Of a stretch of 64,000 nucleotides of DNA, positions 44,820-53,902 are shown piece after piece; within the stretch, counting starts at the first letter, position 1; each line of letters opens with the position of its first letter. Under the pieces are notes generated by a model that saw nothing but the letters and a program-made list of their open reading frames with translations, was not told where the DNA came from and ran no database searches. A program made the position numbers and the translations under genes. Source of the DNA: Bacilli bacterium. GTDB taxonomy: Bacteria > Bacillota_I > Bacilli_A > RFN20 > CAG-826. The stretch spans positions 53,249 through 117,248 of the forward strand of contig JAFVUY010000068.1 in NCBI GenBank assembly GCA_017502465.1, written 5' to 3'.

Positions 44820-46922
44820 TTAACTGATTTTAACCGCTACTAAACTTAGAGGCGGAACAATTAATTCGTTTGTAGGTAATATAACGCTTTCTTTTTCTTC
44901 ATCAAAGATGGCTTCCATTCCTTCTTTTGGAAGGACGACTTTTTCTTCTATTTCATCATAATTAATAAAGAATTGATATGTTTCTTTTCCATCCGTATAA
45001 GCCGCACTTAAAACAGAATCAAAAACATAAGTATGTTCCTTGCCCCAAGTGTATCCAAATGTTTTTTTAGAACATTGATATTTTAAAGGTCTTACCATCT
45101 TGCCTAAATGTAAGAATCTTTCGAATTTTCCAACTCTCCAATTATTTGTGTTTTTAATTAATCTTAATGGCATATCTTCATCAACAATTATGTCATTACA
45201 CCAAGCAATATGAATCTTGCCGTTTCCATCAATGACCAATGTATACATATCACCATTAATAAAGGAATAAGCCATGCGGAAAGTTAGACTATATTTTTCG
45301 TTTGTCATCGCGTAACAGATTTGATTGCCCATGAAATTGTTAACAAATTCATGATATAAATAGCTATACATCGGGATTGGCTCCCCAACACAGTAATTCA
45401 AAACATAACGGTTATCAGAAAACTTTAATTCATTTAAATAAGGTTCGCTTGCCGCGCTTTCACAACCTAATAAGCATTTATGTTTATCAATAGATTTTAA
45501 TATCTTCAATGTTTCCTCTACTTGCCAACTGCCAGGAGCAGGAATGTGGCCATGTTTATCGCTATAACAGAAATATGGGTGGCCTCCGTGGTTTTGATCT
45601 AATATTTGGACGTAATCAATATCCGCGTTAACCATTTTCATAGCTTCATCAATAAATATTTTTTTACTTAAATCTAAAGCTGGGCAAACATCGAAACCAT
45701 ATCTTATATCTGTGACCACTGTTGATTTCATAAAGCCGTTTGAATCAGTGCACATAATCTCTTTGAGATTTTTTTGTTCAAATTCTAAAGTTTTATCATA
45801 TTCTTTTCTAAAGGATTTATTTGTCCATCCAAATCCAGAGGTGTATAAGCCTAGGTAATGGCCTCTATTATGTAACTCATCTCTATATTTATAGAAATCA
45901 TTGATATCTCCATAAGGTGGCCAAACATATGGGGGCGCCCATGGGGCTGTACCTTCCCACTGCATAAGAACCACCATCATTTTAGAATCAGTTTCTTGAT
46001 AAAAGTGATCAATAACTTTTAAGCCATTTGTGTATGGATAAAGATTTCCTGGCGCCATATTTAAATCGCTATCTTTTTCTCCTAATACTGGATAAGTAAC
46101 TACAACAGGGGATTCATGATACCACTTAGGTAATTCAGAATATTGTTCTTTAATTGTTTTAATTTTTTTTGAATGTGTTTTATAAAACCAATCTCTATAG
46201 ATGTCACACACATCATAAAAATCACCCTTAAAGAAAATCATTAATGATTCAAATTTCATTTGATAATCTTCACCATAATTTGTGTTTGTGAAAACACTCA
46301 TTTCAGTTTTTAAAACACTTTCATATTCTCTAACATCTATGTGTTTTGGAGTGAATGTTTCATCATGCATTCCAAAATAAACACCTTTTTTATTAAATAT
46401 ATACGCCATAAAAGGAGAAGAAATCATATTTGGATAAACGTATGAAGTTCCATAAGATGGATAATCAACTTCTCTATAAGTAAATCCGTTTTCATCCCTT
46501 CTTCTTAAAGAAGTTATTCTTGCTCCTTCGTTATATGGAATAACCACTTCTCCTGTTCCACATTCTTCTTCTAATTCTTTATTAAAGCCAACTGTCATCA
46601 ACTCAACTTGTTCAATTATTTTGGATGTGTGATTTTTAATGGAAACACCCCATTTTAAACCATTTTCAAGTTGATTAATCGAGACAATAACGTCAACCTT
46701 TTTATGTTTATAAATAGCGTTTGTTCCATCGAAAGAAACGAATTCAAATTGAGACGCATTAATATATTCTTTATTTGCATCTCTATCTCTTAACTTAATG
46801 ACAAAAAATGGTAATTTACCATGTATCAATTCTTCATTTTCGAAATTGATTGAACTAACGTACTTATTCCTAAAATCAATTTCAACAAATAAATTATTAA
46901 ATTTATACAATTTCTTAGTCAT
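44820..46922 (-). CDS. DUF6259-like putative glycosidase, cytoplasmic
   Basis: A 700-residue protein without signal peptide. N-terminal beta-sandwich (about 1-240), then a barrel-like region with VVLMQWEGTAPWAPPYVWPPYGD, GLYTSGFGW, and DYVQILDQNHGGH (Asp near 435-440, a candidate catalytic residue), GHIPAPGSWQ, and a small beta C-terminal domain. Resembles proteins annotated with DUF6259 that sit among GH genes; the real activity is unknown to me. The ATG at 46922 follows AGAGGACG. Possibly a separate transcript, since an IS lies just upstream. Confidence 0.65.
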   Translation of the reverse strand: MTKKLYKFNNLFVEIDFRNKYVSSINFENEELIHGKLPFFVIKLRDRDANKEYINASQFEFVSFDGTNAIYKHKKVDVIVSINQLENGLKWGVSIKNHTSKIIEQVELMTVGFNKELEEECGTGEVVIPYNEGARITSLRRRDENGFTYREVDYPSYGTSYVYPNMISSPFMAYIFNKKGVYFGMHDETFTPKHIDVREYESVLKTEMSVFTNTNYGEDYQMKFESLMIFFKGDFYDVCDIYRDWFYKTHSKKIKTIKEQYSELPKWYHESPVVVTYPVLGEKDSDLNMAPGNLYPYTNGLKVIDHFYQETDSKMMVVLMQWEGTAPWAPPYVWPPYGDINDFYKYRDELHNRGHYLGLYTSGFGWTNKSFRKEYDKTLEFEQKNLKEIMCTDSNGFMKSTVVTDIRYGFDVCPALDLSKKIFIDEAMKMVNADIDYVQILDQNHGGHPYFCYSDKHGHIPAPGSWQVEETLKILKSIDKHKCLLGCESAASEPYLNELKFSDNRYVLNYCVGEPIPMYSYLYHEFVNNFMGNQICYAMTNEKYSLTFRMAYSFINGDMYTLVIDGNGKIHIAWCNDIIVDEDMPLRLIKNTNNWRVGKFERFLHLGKMVRPLKYQCSKKTFGYTWGKEHTYVFDSVLSAAYTDGKETYQFFINYDEIEEKVVLPKEGMEAIFDEEKESVILPTNELIVPPLSLVAVKIS

Positions 46923-46966
46923 CAATTCGTCCTCTTAAATAGTTAGCATTATCATTATATCAAAAA

Positions 46967-47012
46967 AGGGGCTGTTAAGAAACCTATGAGGTGACTTAGC
47001 CCCTTTTAATTT
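46967..47012 (+). repeat. Left terminal inverted repeat of the IS
   Basis: 46 bp, identical to the reverse complement of 48736-48781; forms an internal GGGGCT/AGCCCC hairpin. Confidence 0.92.
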
Positions 47013-47038
47013 GCTTTTTAAATGTAACAGATAAACTG

Positions 47039-48664
47039 TTAAGAAACTTTTTTCTTCTTTTTGTGTTCAATTCTAAGCGACTCATTTATATCTTTTTTGC
47101 GAACTGTTTTCTTGAATGATTTAGCGTCAACAATTGGCATTTCCTCATCTTTTAAATCAGGTGGAGCAATCCAATAATCAAACTTGGCCTTTCCATCATA
47201 AAATGCGAATAACTTCCTTAATAGATGACCAACTAGAGTTAAGCACATTTCGACATGAACTTTATCCAACCCTCTTCTTCTAAAACGATCATATTGCATA
47301 TCTTGTTTGACTATTCCGAATACACCTTCTACTTGAGAACTTCGATTAACTCTCATCTCTATTCCTTTACCGGTCAACAAGTTTTCTCTTGCAACTGTTT
47401 TTCCTTTCCAAAATTCATATGAAACATCAAAGCATCTAAATATCGCTTTTTTATCTTTAACACCTTCTTTACAAGCCTTTTGATATCTGCATCTTTTACA
47501 GTTTTCAATGACATATAAATAACCATGTTGTTTAGGATGACGACCATTATATTCTGAACATCTGATAGCGGTTTTCACGTTTAGACAAACCAACTCTTCT
47601 TTATCATTGAATGAATACAAATCTATAGCGTTTCCTTTTCTTAATTGTTCCCAGTCATGAAATTTAACATAGTTACCAATATCATTTTTTGCCATATAAA
47701 TATAGTTCTTCCAAGAACCATATCCTGCATCAGCACATAAATTCTTCGGATAAAATCCATAATCTATATGAAATTGCTCAATTACTGGTATAAAAGCATA
47801 AAAATCTGTTCTCTCTTGTCCAACATAATAAGTAAGAGCGATGCCTTTAGAAACTATTATTTGAATATTGTATGCAGCGTGCATATTGCTTCCAACACCA
47901 GAATAATAATCTTCTTTCAATACCATCGCGGTTGCGTCTTTATCTGTTTTAAAATAAGAATTTCTATTCGGACCACATATCTCTTCTTTTTCTTCGTATT
48001 CAAGAAGTTTGATAAGATATTTTTCTAATTGCTTATAATCTTTTGCTCTTTCTTTATCTAATGTTATATTTCTTAGTTTTGTAATATATTCAGCGACTTC
48101 AATTGATTTTAATAATTTCGTTTTATTTATAGTGAAATATTTATTTAAAAGCTTCTTAATATTTTCATCTAACTTTTTATGAAATGTAGTTGGCTTCCAA
48201 ACAAATTTATACTTATTTGCGTTAGCCTCAATCTTGGTTCCATCAAGAAAACAATCATCGACATTTATACCCGTTTCTTTAATGAATTGATTAACTAATA
48301 ATGAATAGATTTTGTGATGAAGCTTAACAAATAAATTGTTAAGAAACTCTCCAATTTTTGCATATGAGGGATTTTCGTTATCCATTAAATACATAAATCT
48401 AACATCGTATTTAAAACTCTCTTCAATTTTCCTTAATGTCCCTGGATGTTTAGAAAAAGCATATATTGAAGCAGCAAATAAATTGTAATAATTATATGGG
48501 GGTCTTCCTCCTTTTGAATGATCTTTATAACATTCTTGGTGTATCAATTCTCCAACTCCAGAATCTTCAAGAAACATCAAAAATCTATTCAACTTTTCCT
48601 CTTCCTTCTTATTTAACTGGTAGGAAGAAAACAAACCCAACTGTTTTGTGGTAAAATAAGGCAT
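47039..48664 (-). CDS. IS1182-family transposase
   Basis: A 541-residue transposase with an N-terminal DUF772-like DNA-binding region (LEDSGVGELIHQECY, GRPPYNYYNLFAASIYA), a DDE-type core (DCFLDGTKIEANANKY, first Asp; LCADAGYGSW, second Asp; acidic residue in QVEGVFGIVKQDM) and a Cys-rich segment CKRCRYQKACKEG inserted before the last acidic residue. These are hallmarks of IS1182. The start was chosen at ATG 48664 (MPYFTTKQ) because of ACGGAGGTATT. It appears intact and so may still be active. Confidence 0.92.
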   Translation of the reverse strand: MPYFTTKQLGLFSSYQLNKKEEEKLNRFLMFLEDSGVGELIHQECYKDHSKGGRPPYNYYNLFAASIYAFSKHPGTLRKIEESFKYDVRFMYLMDNENPSYAKIGEFLNNLFVKLHHKIYSLLVNQFIKETGINVDDCFLDGTKIEANANKYKFVWKPTTFHKKLDENIKKLLNKYFTINKTKLLKSIEVAEYITKLRNITLDKERAKDYKQLEKYLIKLLEYEEKEEICGPNRNSYFKTDKDATAMVLKEDYYSGVGSNMHAAYNIQIIVSKGIALTYYVGQERTDFYAFIPVIEQFHIDYGFYPKNLCADAGYGSWKNYIYMAKNDIGNYVKFHDWEQLRKGNAIDLYSFNDKEELVCLNVKTAIRCSEYNGRHPKQHGYLYVIENCKRCRYQKACKEGVKDKKAIFRCFDVSYEFWKGKTVARENLLTGKGIEMRVNRSSQVEGVFGIVKQDMQYDRFRRRGLDKVHVEMCLTLVGHLLRKLFAFYDGKAKFDYWIAPPDLKDEEMPIVDAKSFKKTVRKKDINESLRIEHKKKKKVS

Positions 48665-48735
48665 ACAATACCTCCGTAGAACAGTTGTATTGTAACAAAA
48701 ATAGGTGATTTCTTGCGATTTCACCTATTTTTCGT

Positions 48736-48781
48736 AAATTAAAAGGGGCTAAGTCACCTCATAGGTTTCTTAACAGCCCCT
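48736..48781 (-). repeat. Right terminal inverted repeat of the IS
   Basis: 46 bp, perfect match to the left end in inverse orientation. It ends 19 nt before the stop codon of the neighbouring surface-protein gene. Confidence 0.92.
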
Positions 48782-48800
48782 AATATTGATTTTTATTAGA

Positions 48801-50963
48801 TTAAACAACAGGGATGAAACCTTTGATTTCAAGTGTACCTGTGAAATCAGAAACGCCATCAGCTGGTCCAAAGTTGAGCCATGTATTGCCACTAACGTTC
48901 CAGTGAGCAGCATCGATAATAAGTTCTGTCCATTCTCCATTATTTGGAATGCCGCCAACTTGTTGTTGTGCTAATCCGTCAGCACCACAACTTAACCAAA
49001 TCGAAGTTGTTGTTGTGTTTTTAACGAAGATTTTAACACCAGAATAAGAGGCATCAATTGCTTTTCTTCCTCTGATATACATTTGAGTAACATGCCACTT
49101 TTCATCTTCTGTAGCTTCTTCTGTAGCTGTATCACAAGCTGAGAATTTGTGAGAAATGCCTTCGTTTGTAAGGATTTTAGCGACTGGTTTCCAGAATAAA
49201 CGTGATTCTAAATATTCATCGTTTGCAGCGCCCCAAATAGAATCGCCTGTTTCTAAATTATAGACATAATCAATTGCTGGGCTGACTAACCATTCGCCTT
49301 CAACAGGTACTCCTTTAGCATAACCAACATCACCGAATGTAATAATAAAGTCAATTTCTAAATCGGTTGTAAAACCGGATTTTTCAAATAAGCATGAGTT
49401 CCAACCTGGAGCAAGTGTTTTCCTGCCACCTGCACCCCAACCGGTGCCTGGGGTCCAACCATAATGAACATTGGCATAAACGTCAATTGATAATGGGTTA
49501 TAAACTCTAACAAGGAAACGTTCTGCATCTGTGCTTGTTAAAGCAACCGTTGTACCAAAGCCAAAGTCTGCGCCACCAACACCACTATGTGTTGTGACGT
49601 CTGTCATTGATTTATATGTGACTCCGTCAATATTTTTATCTGCAAATGTGGCACTACCGTAAATGCCCCACGCACCAAAACCAGCAGCACCATAATATAA
49701 ATTGTTAAAATAGTTATATTTTTCTACGATGGATTCAGGCATGCTTTCTCCATATTTTTGAGCAATACCGTTTAAAACTGGTTTAACTGTATTAACATAA
49801 TATGCAAAATAACTGTTTCCTTCTAAATCTTTTGGTAAAGATAAAGCATTGAGTTCATTTACAAGACCATATATTTCACCAATTACTAATTTGAATGTTG
49901 CGCTTACAGATGCTTTTAAATCATAAATTAAGATTGATCCAGAATTCCATTTTTCAGCATCGACAATGAATGTATTCCAACCAGGAACAACTTCAAGGAC
50001 TGTTGTATTACCCCAGATTCCTTTTTCAAGTTTTGGATTCAATGTTTCGCTAGAAGAGTTAAAAATGTGAAGTTTAATTCCATCAAGCTCTTCGCCTAAA
50101 GCAACAGTTTCTCTGAAATAAATTTCTGTATTGTAATCAGCAGTAAAGACTTCTGCTCTACCATAAGCTGTTTCTTCACGTGAAACAGAAGGCACTACTG
50201 ATGAATCGCCAAATTTATAAACTTGGAATTCACCGTACATATCTTTAACAGGAGCAGTTGGTTTGCTTACTGTAATTATTCCAGAGAATTTTAGAGGAAT
50301 CTCATTTTCAGCATAGTTATTGTGCAATCTAATAACAAAAGCACTTCCGGTTTCAGGGTTTTGCACAATATTTTTATCAATTAATATTTTTGCACTTTTT
50401 CCTGGAAGAATATTTACATCAAGTAAATCAGCGTAGTGACCCCAGTCAGAATTCAAAACGTTAACATGCAAATATCCAGTTGTGTCATTTCTAAGTTCAA
50501 TTTCATATTGTGGAACTGCATCAAAATCCATTTCTGGCCAGAAGCAATCAAGATAAACAAAATTAGCAGCATATTTCAATTCATGGGTATATGAGAAACC
50601 ATATCGTGAATCAAAAATTGCTTTTGTGTTATCTTCCCAACCATAAGCAACATCTTCGCCTTGCTCGTTCTTATCATAATAGTTGTGCAATTGATATTTC
50701 GTATTACTTCTTGTTTTGTCTACACCACCATCTCTTAAAATAATGGTTCTTGCTTCATCAGCCCAGGCAGTGTGACATTCGCAGCACGCCCAATGTTCGA
50801 CTGTTGTGGCGTTAGCTTCATAATGTTCAATAACGCCAGTGTGATCGCAGCCAGCAGCGTTAACGGGCCAAGTATAGCCTTCGCCACTATTTGCGAATAC
50901 TAAAGCAGAGATTGCGACAATTCCAGAAAAAATACCAATGAGCATTTTTTTGTTTTTCATCAT
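48801..50963 (-). CDS. Secreted surface protein with repeated beta-sandwich modules
   Basis: A 720-residue protein: signal peptide (MMKNKKMLIGIFSGIVAISALVF), then a small Cys-rich motif (CDHTGVIEHYEANATTVEHW..CCEC, residues 35-65) of the kind seen in clostridial surface proteins, then four or so beta modules with recurring elements RVYNPLS, LHIFNSS, VVPGWNTFI, LAPGWNSCL. The last module ends at the stop; no C-terminal anchor is visible. Probably glycan-binding. Start ATG 50963 follows AAAGGAGAAG. The IS lies immediately downstream. Confidence 0.7.
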   Translation of the reverse strand: MMKNKKMLIGIFSGIVAISALVFANSGEGYTWPVNAAGCDHTGVIEHYEANATTVEHWACCECHTAWADEARTIILRDGGVDKTRSNTKYQLHNYYDKNEQGEDVAYGWEDNTKAIFDSRYGFSYTHELKYAANFVYLDCFWPEMDFDAVPQYEIELRNDTTGYLHVNVLNSDWGHYADLLDVNILPGKSAKILIDKNIVQNPETGSAFVIRLHNNYAENEIPLKFSGIITVSKPTAPVKDMYGEFQVYKFGDSSVVPSVSREETAYGRAEVFTADYNTEIYFRETVALGEELDGIKLHIFNSSSETLNPKLEKGIWGNTTVLEVVPGWNTFIVDAEKWNSGSILIYDLKASVSATFKLVIGEIYGLVNELNALSLPKDLEGNSYFAYYVNTVKPVLNGIAQKYGESMPESIVEKYNYFNNLYYGAAGFGAWGIYGSATFADKNIDGVTYKSMTDVTTHSGVGGADFGFGTTVALTSTDAERFLVRVYNPLSIDVYANVHYGWTPGTGWGAGGRKTLAPGWNSCLFEKSGFTTDLEIDFIITFGDVGYAKGVPVEGEWLVSPAIDYVYNLETGDSIWGAANDEYLESRLFWKPVAKILTNEGISHKFSACDTATEEATEDEKWHVTQMYIRGRKAIDASYSGVKIFVKNTTTTSIWLSCGADGLAQQQVGGIPNNGEWTELIIDAAHWNVSGNTWLNFGPADGVSDFTGTLEIKGFIPVV

Positions 50964-50990
50964 AAAAACTTCTCCTTTAAATTCAAACAA

Positions 50991-51248
50991 TAAGTTTGTT
51001 TATGCCTTAATCTTAATTACTTAAAGAGAGGTTTACAATCAAAAAATAACACCTAAAAATATAAATTTTTAAATCTATTATATTTATCATATTTATCAAT
51101 TTATGTTTAAAAACAAAATTTTAAATTACTTAATTTAATAATTATATCAATCATTAATATTAATTTTTATCGTAATTATAAAATAACATTTTATGTTTTT
51201 TATTTGTTTTTGCGAAAAAAAGAGAAGATTAAAGAAACTTTGCGTAAG
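50991..51248. other. AT-rich region without genes
   Basis: About 260 nt, extremely A/T rich; it must contain the promoter of the surface-protein gene. No ORF, hairpin or known motif that I can support. Confidence 0.5.
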
Positions 51249-51270
51249 AAAAAAGCCTCAATCAGAGGCT
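51249..51270 (-). terminator. Terminator of the asnS/tsa run
   Basis: On the minus strand AGCCTC, loop TGATT, GAGGCT, then TTTTT. It follows the 51-residue gene. Confidence 0.88.
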
Positions 51271-51282
51271 ATAAATTAAAGA

Positions 51283-51438
51283 TTATTTTGAGAATAATGT
51301 GATGATTTCATACACCAAATAAACAACCATAAAGATATCTAGAAAGATAATTAAGGCTAGCAACCTAACTCTAGATTTTTTCTTTTGGCTAAACTCTTCA
51401 GGGCTTAAATTTGATAAATCTTCTTTTTTCTTAAACAT
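51283..51438 (-). CDS. Small single-span membrane protein (51 residues)
   Basis: A 51-codon gene (ATG 51436-51438, stop TAA 51283-51285) that reads MFKKKEDLSNLSPEEFSQK, a basic patch KKKSRVR, and a hydrophobic helix LLALIIFLDIFMVVYLVYEII. It starts 8 nt after the asnS stop, has an AAGGAATT site, and is followed by a strong terminator, so it is the last gene of the operon. Function unknown. Confidence 0.65.
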   Translation of the reverse strand: MFKKKEDLSNLSPEEFSQKKKSRVRLLALIIFLDIFMVVYLVYEIITLFSK

Positions 51439-51446
51439 ATAATTCC

Positions 51447-52838
51447 TTAATACTTAATCGTGTTGCTCGTACGTGGGTATGGTTGAACATCACGAATGTT
51501 TTGCATACCTGTGACATACATTAATAATCTATCAAAACCGATACCAAATCCAGCGTGTTTGCATCCACCATAACGACGGGTATCTAAATACCATTCTAGG
51601 CCTTCTTTGATTCCGAGATCGCTCATTTTCTTTTCTAAAACAGCGAGTCTTTCTTCTCTTTGAGAACCGCCGACAAGCTCTCCAACCGCAGGAACTAATA
51701 AGTCGCAAGCCGCAACTGTTTTACCATCGTCATTTTCTCTCATATAGAAAGCTTTAATTTCTTTTGGATAATCGGTAAGGAAGACAGGACCTTTGACCAC
51801 TTCTTCTGTGATATATCTTTCGTGTTCAGATTGTAAATCCATACCCCATTCGATATTTGAATTTTCGAATTTATGTCCGCCTTTTACAGCGTTTTTGAGT
51901 ATTTCAACTGCTTCTGTATAAGACATACGTTTAAATTCGGAACTAACAACATGGGTCAATCTTTCAATTAATGTTTTGTCAATCATGGAGTTAAAGAATT
52001 TCATTTCTTCTGGGCATGAATGCATTACATAATTGATGCAATATTTTAAGCAGTCTTCAATTAATTCCATGTTGTCGCTTAAATCAGCGAAAGCGATTTC
52101 AGGTTCAACCATCCAGAATTCAGATGCGTGTCTAACTGTATTAGAATGTTCTGCTCTAAAGACAGGTCCGAATGTATAGACATCTCTAAAAGTTAATGCA
52201 AATGGTTCAACATGAAGTTGACCAGTGACAGTTAAGTTAACTTTCTTTCCATAGAATTCAAATGGATCTTTTTTGTTTTGGGTTGTAACATCAAAAACTT
52301 GTCCAGCGCCTTCTCCATCATTTGTTGTGATTTCTGGAGTATGAACATAAATAAATCCTCTTTCTTGGAAGAATTCATGAATTGCCATTGAAAGAACACT
52401 TCTAACTCTAAAGACCGCCATAAAGGTATTAGTTCTTGGTCTTAAGTGAGCGATTTCTCTTAAGAATTCAAATGAATGTCTTTTCTTTTGAAGTGGATAA
52501 TCTTCTTCAACATCTCCTTCAAGTTCGCAGTCGATGACTTTAATTTCAAAAGGTTGTTTATTTTCTGGAGTTAAGATAACTTCTCCAATAACTTTGATAG
52601 CCGCGCCTGTTCTTAACGATGTGACGACATCATAATTATTGCAATCAGGAGAATAGACTAATTGAACATTTTTAAAATATGTTCCGTCATTAAATTCAAT
52701 AAAACCAATTGAACCATTGTCGCGGTTTGTTCTAACCCAACCTTCAAGTTCAACGTATTTGATAGCCTCTTTTTCGCTATCATCGCCTGATATGACTATG
52801 TCATATAATTCAAAATTTGAGATTTTTACTGTTTCCAT
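51447..52838 (-). CDS. asnS: Asparaginyl-tRNA synthetase
   Basis: A 463-residue class IIb synthetase. OB-fold anticodon domain (about 15-110, WVRTNRDNGSIGFIEFND), motif 2 region FRAEHSNTVRHASEFWMVEPE, and motif 3 GFGIGFDRLLMYVTG. The HASEFWMVEPE segment is typical of AsnRS, where AspRS reads differently. Charging tRNA-Asn directly means the Asp-tRNA-Asn amidation route is not needed for Asn here. AGGAGTAAG precedes the start. Confidence 0.95.
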   Translation of the reverse strand: METVKISNFELYDIVISGDDSEKEAIKYVELEGWVRTNRDNGSIGFIEFNDGTYFKNVQLVYSPDCNNYDVVTSLRTGAAIKVIGEVILTPENKQPFEIKVIDCELEGDVEEDYPLQKKRHSFEFLREIAHLRPRTNTFMAVFRVRSVLSMAIHEFFQERGFIYVHTPEITTNDGEGAGQVFDVTTQNKKDPFEFYGKKVNLTVTGQLHVEPFALTFRDVYTFGPVFRAEHSNTVRHASEFWMVEPEIAFADLSDNMELIEDCLKYCINYVMHSCPEEMKFFNSMIDKTLIERLTHVVSSEFKRMSYTEAVEILKNAVKGGHKFENSNIEWGMDLQSEHERYITEEVVKGPVFLTDYPKEIKAFYMRENDDGKTVAACDLLVPAVGELVGGSQREERLAVLEKKMSDLGIKEGLEWYLDTRRYGGCKHAGFGIGFDRLLMYVTGMQNIRDVQPYPRTSNTIKY

Positions 52839-52887
52839 AAATTCTTACTCCTGACTTATTAAATTATATTTAGAATATATATGTATT

Positions 52888-53901
52888 TCAAAAAGATTTA
52901 AAATCTTCTATCGACCAGTTCGGATCCGCTCCTAAATCTAAAGGTGCAAAAAGTTTAATTTCGTATAATCTCTCTGCAACTTTTGCAATCATAGCAGCGT
53001 TATCTGTGCAGCACCACATAGGAGGTATATTTAAATGAACATAAAGTTTAGCCATTTCCTTTTGCATTTGTGCTCTTAAGTATGAGTTAGCAGAAACGCC
53101 ACCTGCCAAAACAACTTGTTTAATATCGTATTCTTGTACAGCTTTTATGGTTCTATCGATAACCATCCCAACTGCAACGTCTTGGAAACTACGACACATA
53201 TCAGGAACATTAACTTTCAATCCTTTTTGTTCGAGGTTATGGACAAGATTAATTACATTAGTTTTTAATCCTGAATATGATAAATCATATGTCTTTTCCC
53301 CTTTTAAAGGTGTTGGAAGGTCATATGTATGTTCTCCTTCTTTGGCGAGTTTATCAATAGGAATACCACCTGGATAAGGAAGTCCAAGAACTCTTGCTAC
53401 TTTGTCATAGCATTCACCTATCGCATCATCTCTAGTTTCTCCAATAACCTCGAATTGAAGATGATCTTTCATAAGAACCAATTCAGAGTTACCGCCACTT
53501 ACAACAACTGCAAGTAGAGGAAAACGCAATTCCTCGATAAATTCATTCGCGTAAATATGTCCACAAAGATGATGAACTGGAATTAATGGTTTTTTGTATA
53601 ACATTGCAAGTGTTTTTGCAGCTTGCAAACCAACATGTAACGCCCCAATTAAACCAGGACCTCTAGTGACCGCGAAAGCATCTACGTCTTCTAGTTTAAT
53701 ATTAGCGGTATCAATAGCCTCTTTTAGGACAATAGAAATATTTTCAGCGTGTAATCTAGAAGCGATTTCTGGCATTACCCCACCATATTTTCTATGGACG
53801 TCGATTTGAGTGGAAACAATGTTGCTTAAAAGCTCGCCATCTTTAATAATAGCGACAGCGGTTTCGTCACAACTAGATTCAATAGCCAAAATTAATGCCA
53901 T
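52888..53901 (-). CDS. tsaD: tRNA N6-adenosine threonylcarbamoyltransferase TsaD
   Basis: A 337-residue Kae1/TsaD protein, the catalytic subunit of t6A37 tRNA modification. Signature LAIESSCDETAVAI at the N-terminus, metal-binding HHLCGHIYAN near residue 110, and VLAGGVSANSYLR near 265. One nt from rimI. It works with TsaB and TsaE encoded upstream in the same run. Confidence 0.96.
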   Translation of the reverse strand: MALILAIESSCDETAVAIIKDGELLSNIVSTQIDVHRKYGGVMPEIASRLHAENISIVLKEAIDTANIKLEDVDAFAVTRGPGLIGALHVGLQAAKTLAMLYKKPLIPVHHLCGHIYANEFIEELRFPLLAVVVSGGNSELVLMKDHLQFEVIGETRDDAIGECYDKVARVLGLPYPGGIPIDKLAKEGEHTYDLPTPLKGEKTYDLSYSGLKTNVINLVHNLEQKGLKVNVPDMCRSFQDVAVGMVIDRTIKAVQEYDIKQVVLAGGVSANSYLRAQMQKEMAKLYVHLNIPPMWCCTDNAAMIAKVAERLYEIKLFAPLDLGADPNWSIEDFKSF

Positions 53902-53902
53902 A

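Larger units (their letters stand above)
46967..48781. mobile_element. IS1182-like insertion sequence
   Basis: A 1815-bp element bounded by perfect 46-bp inverted repeats (46967-47012 and 48736-48781) starting AGGGGCTGTTAAGAAACC. Each repeat contains an inner hairpin AGGGGCT...AGCCCCT followed by TTTT, so the ends can act as terminators. One transposase gene inside. No target-site duplication is visible in the flanks. It lies between the surface-protein gene (ending at 48801) and the DUF6259-like gene. Confidence 0.9.

Noticed and set aside
46960..48790. A target-site duplication around the IS
   Set aside because: Flanks read CAAAAA on the left and AATATT on the right; no convincing direct repeat.
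52839..52887. A T-box before asnS
   Set aside because: Only 49 nt separate it from tsaD; no T-box sequence (TGGNACCGCG) is present.
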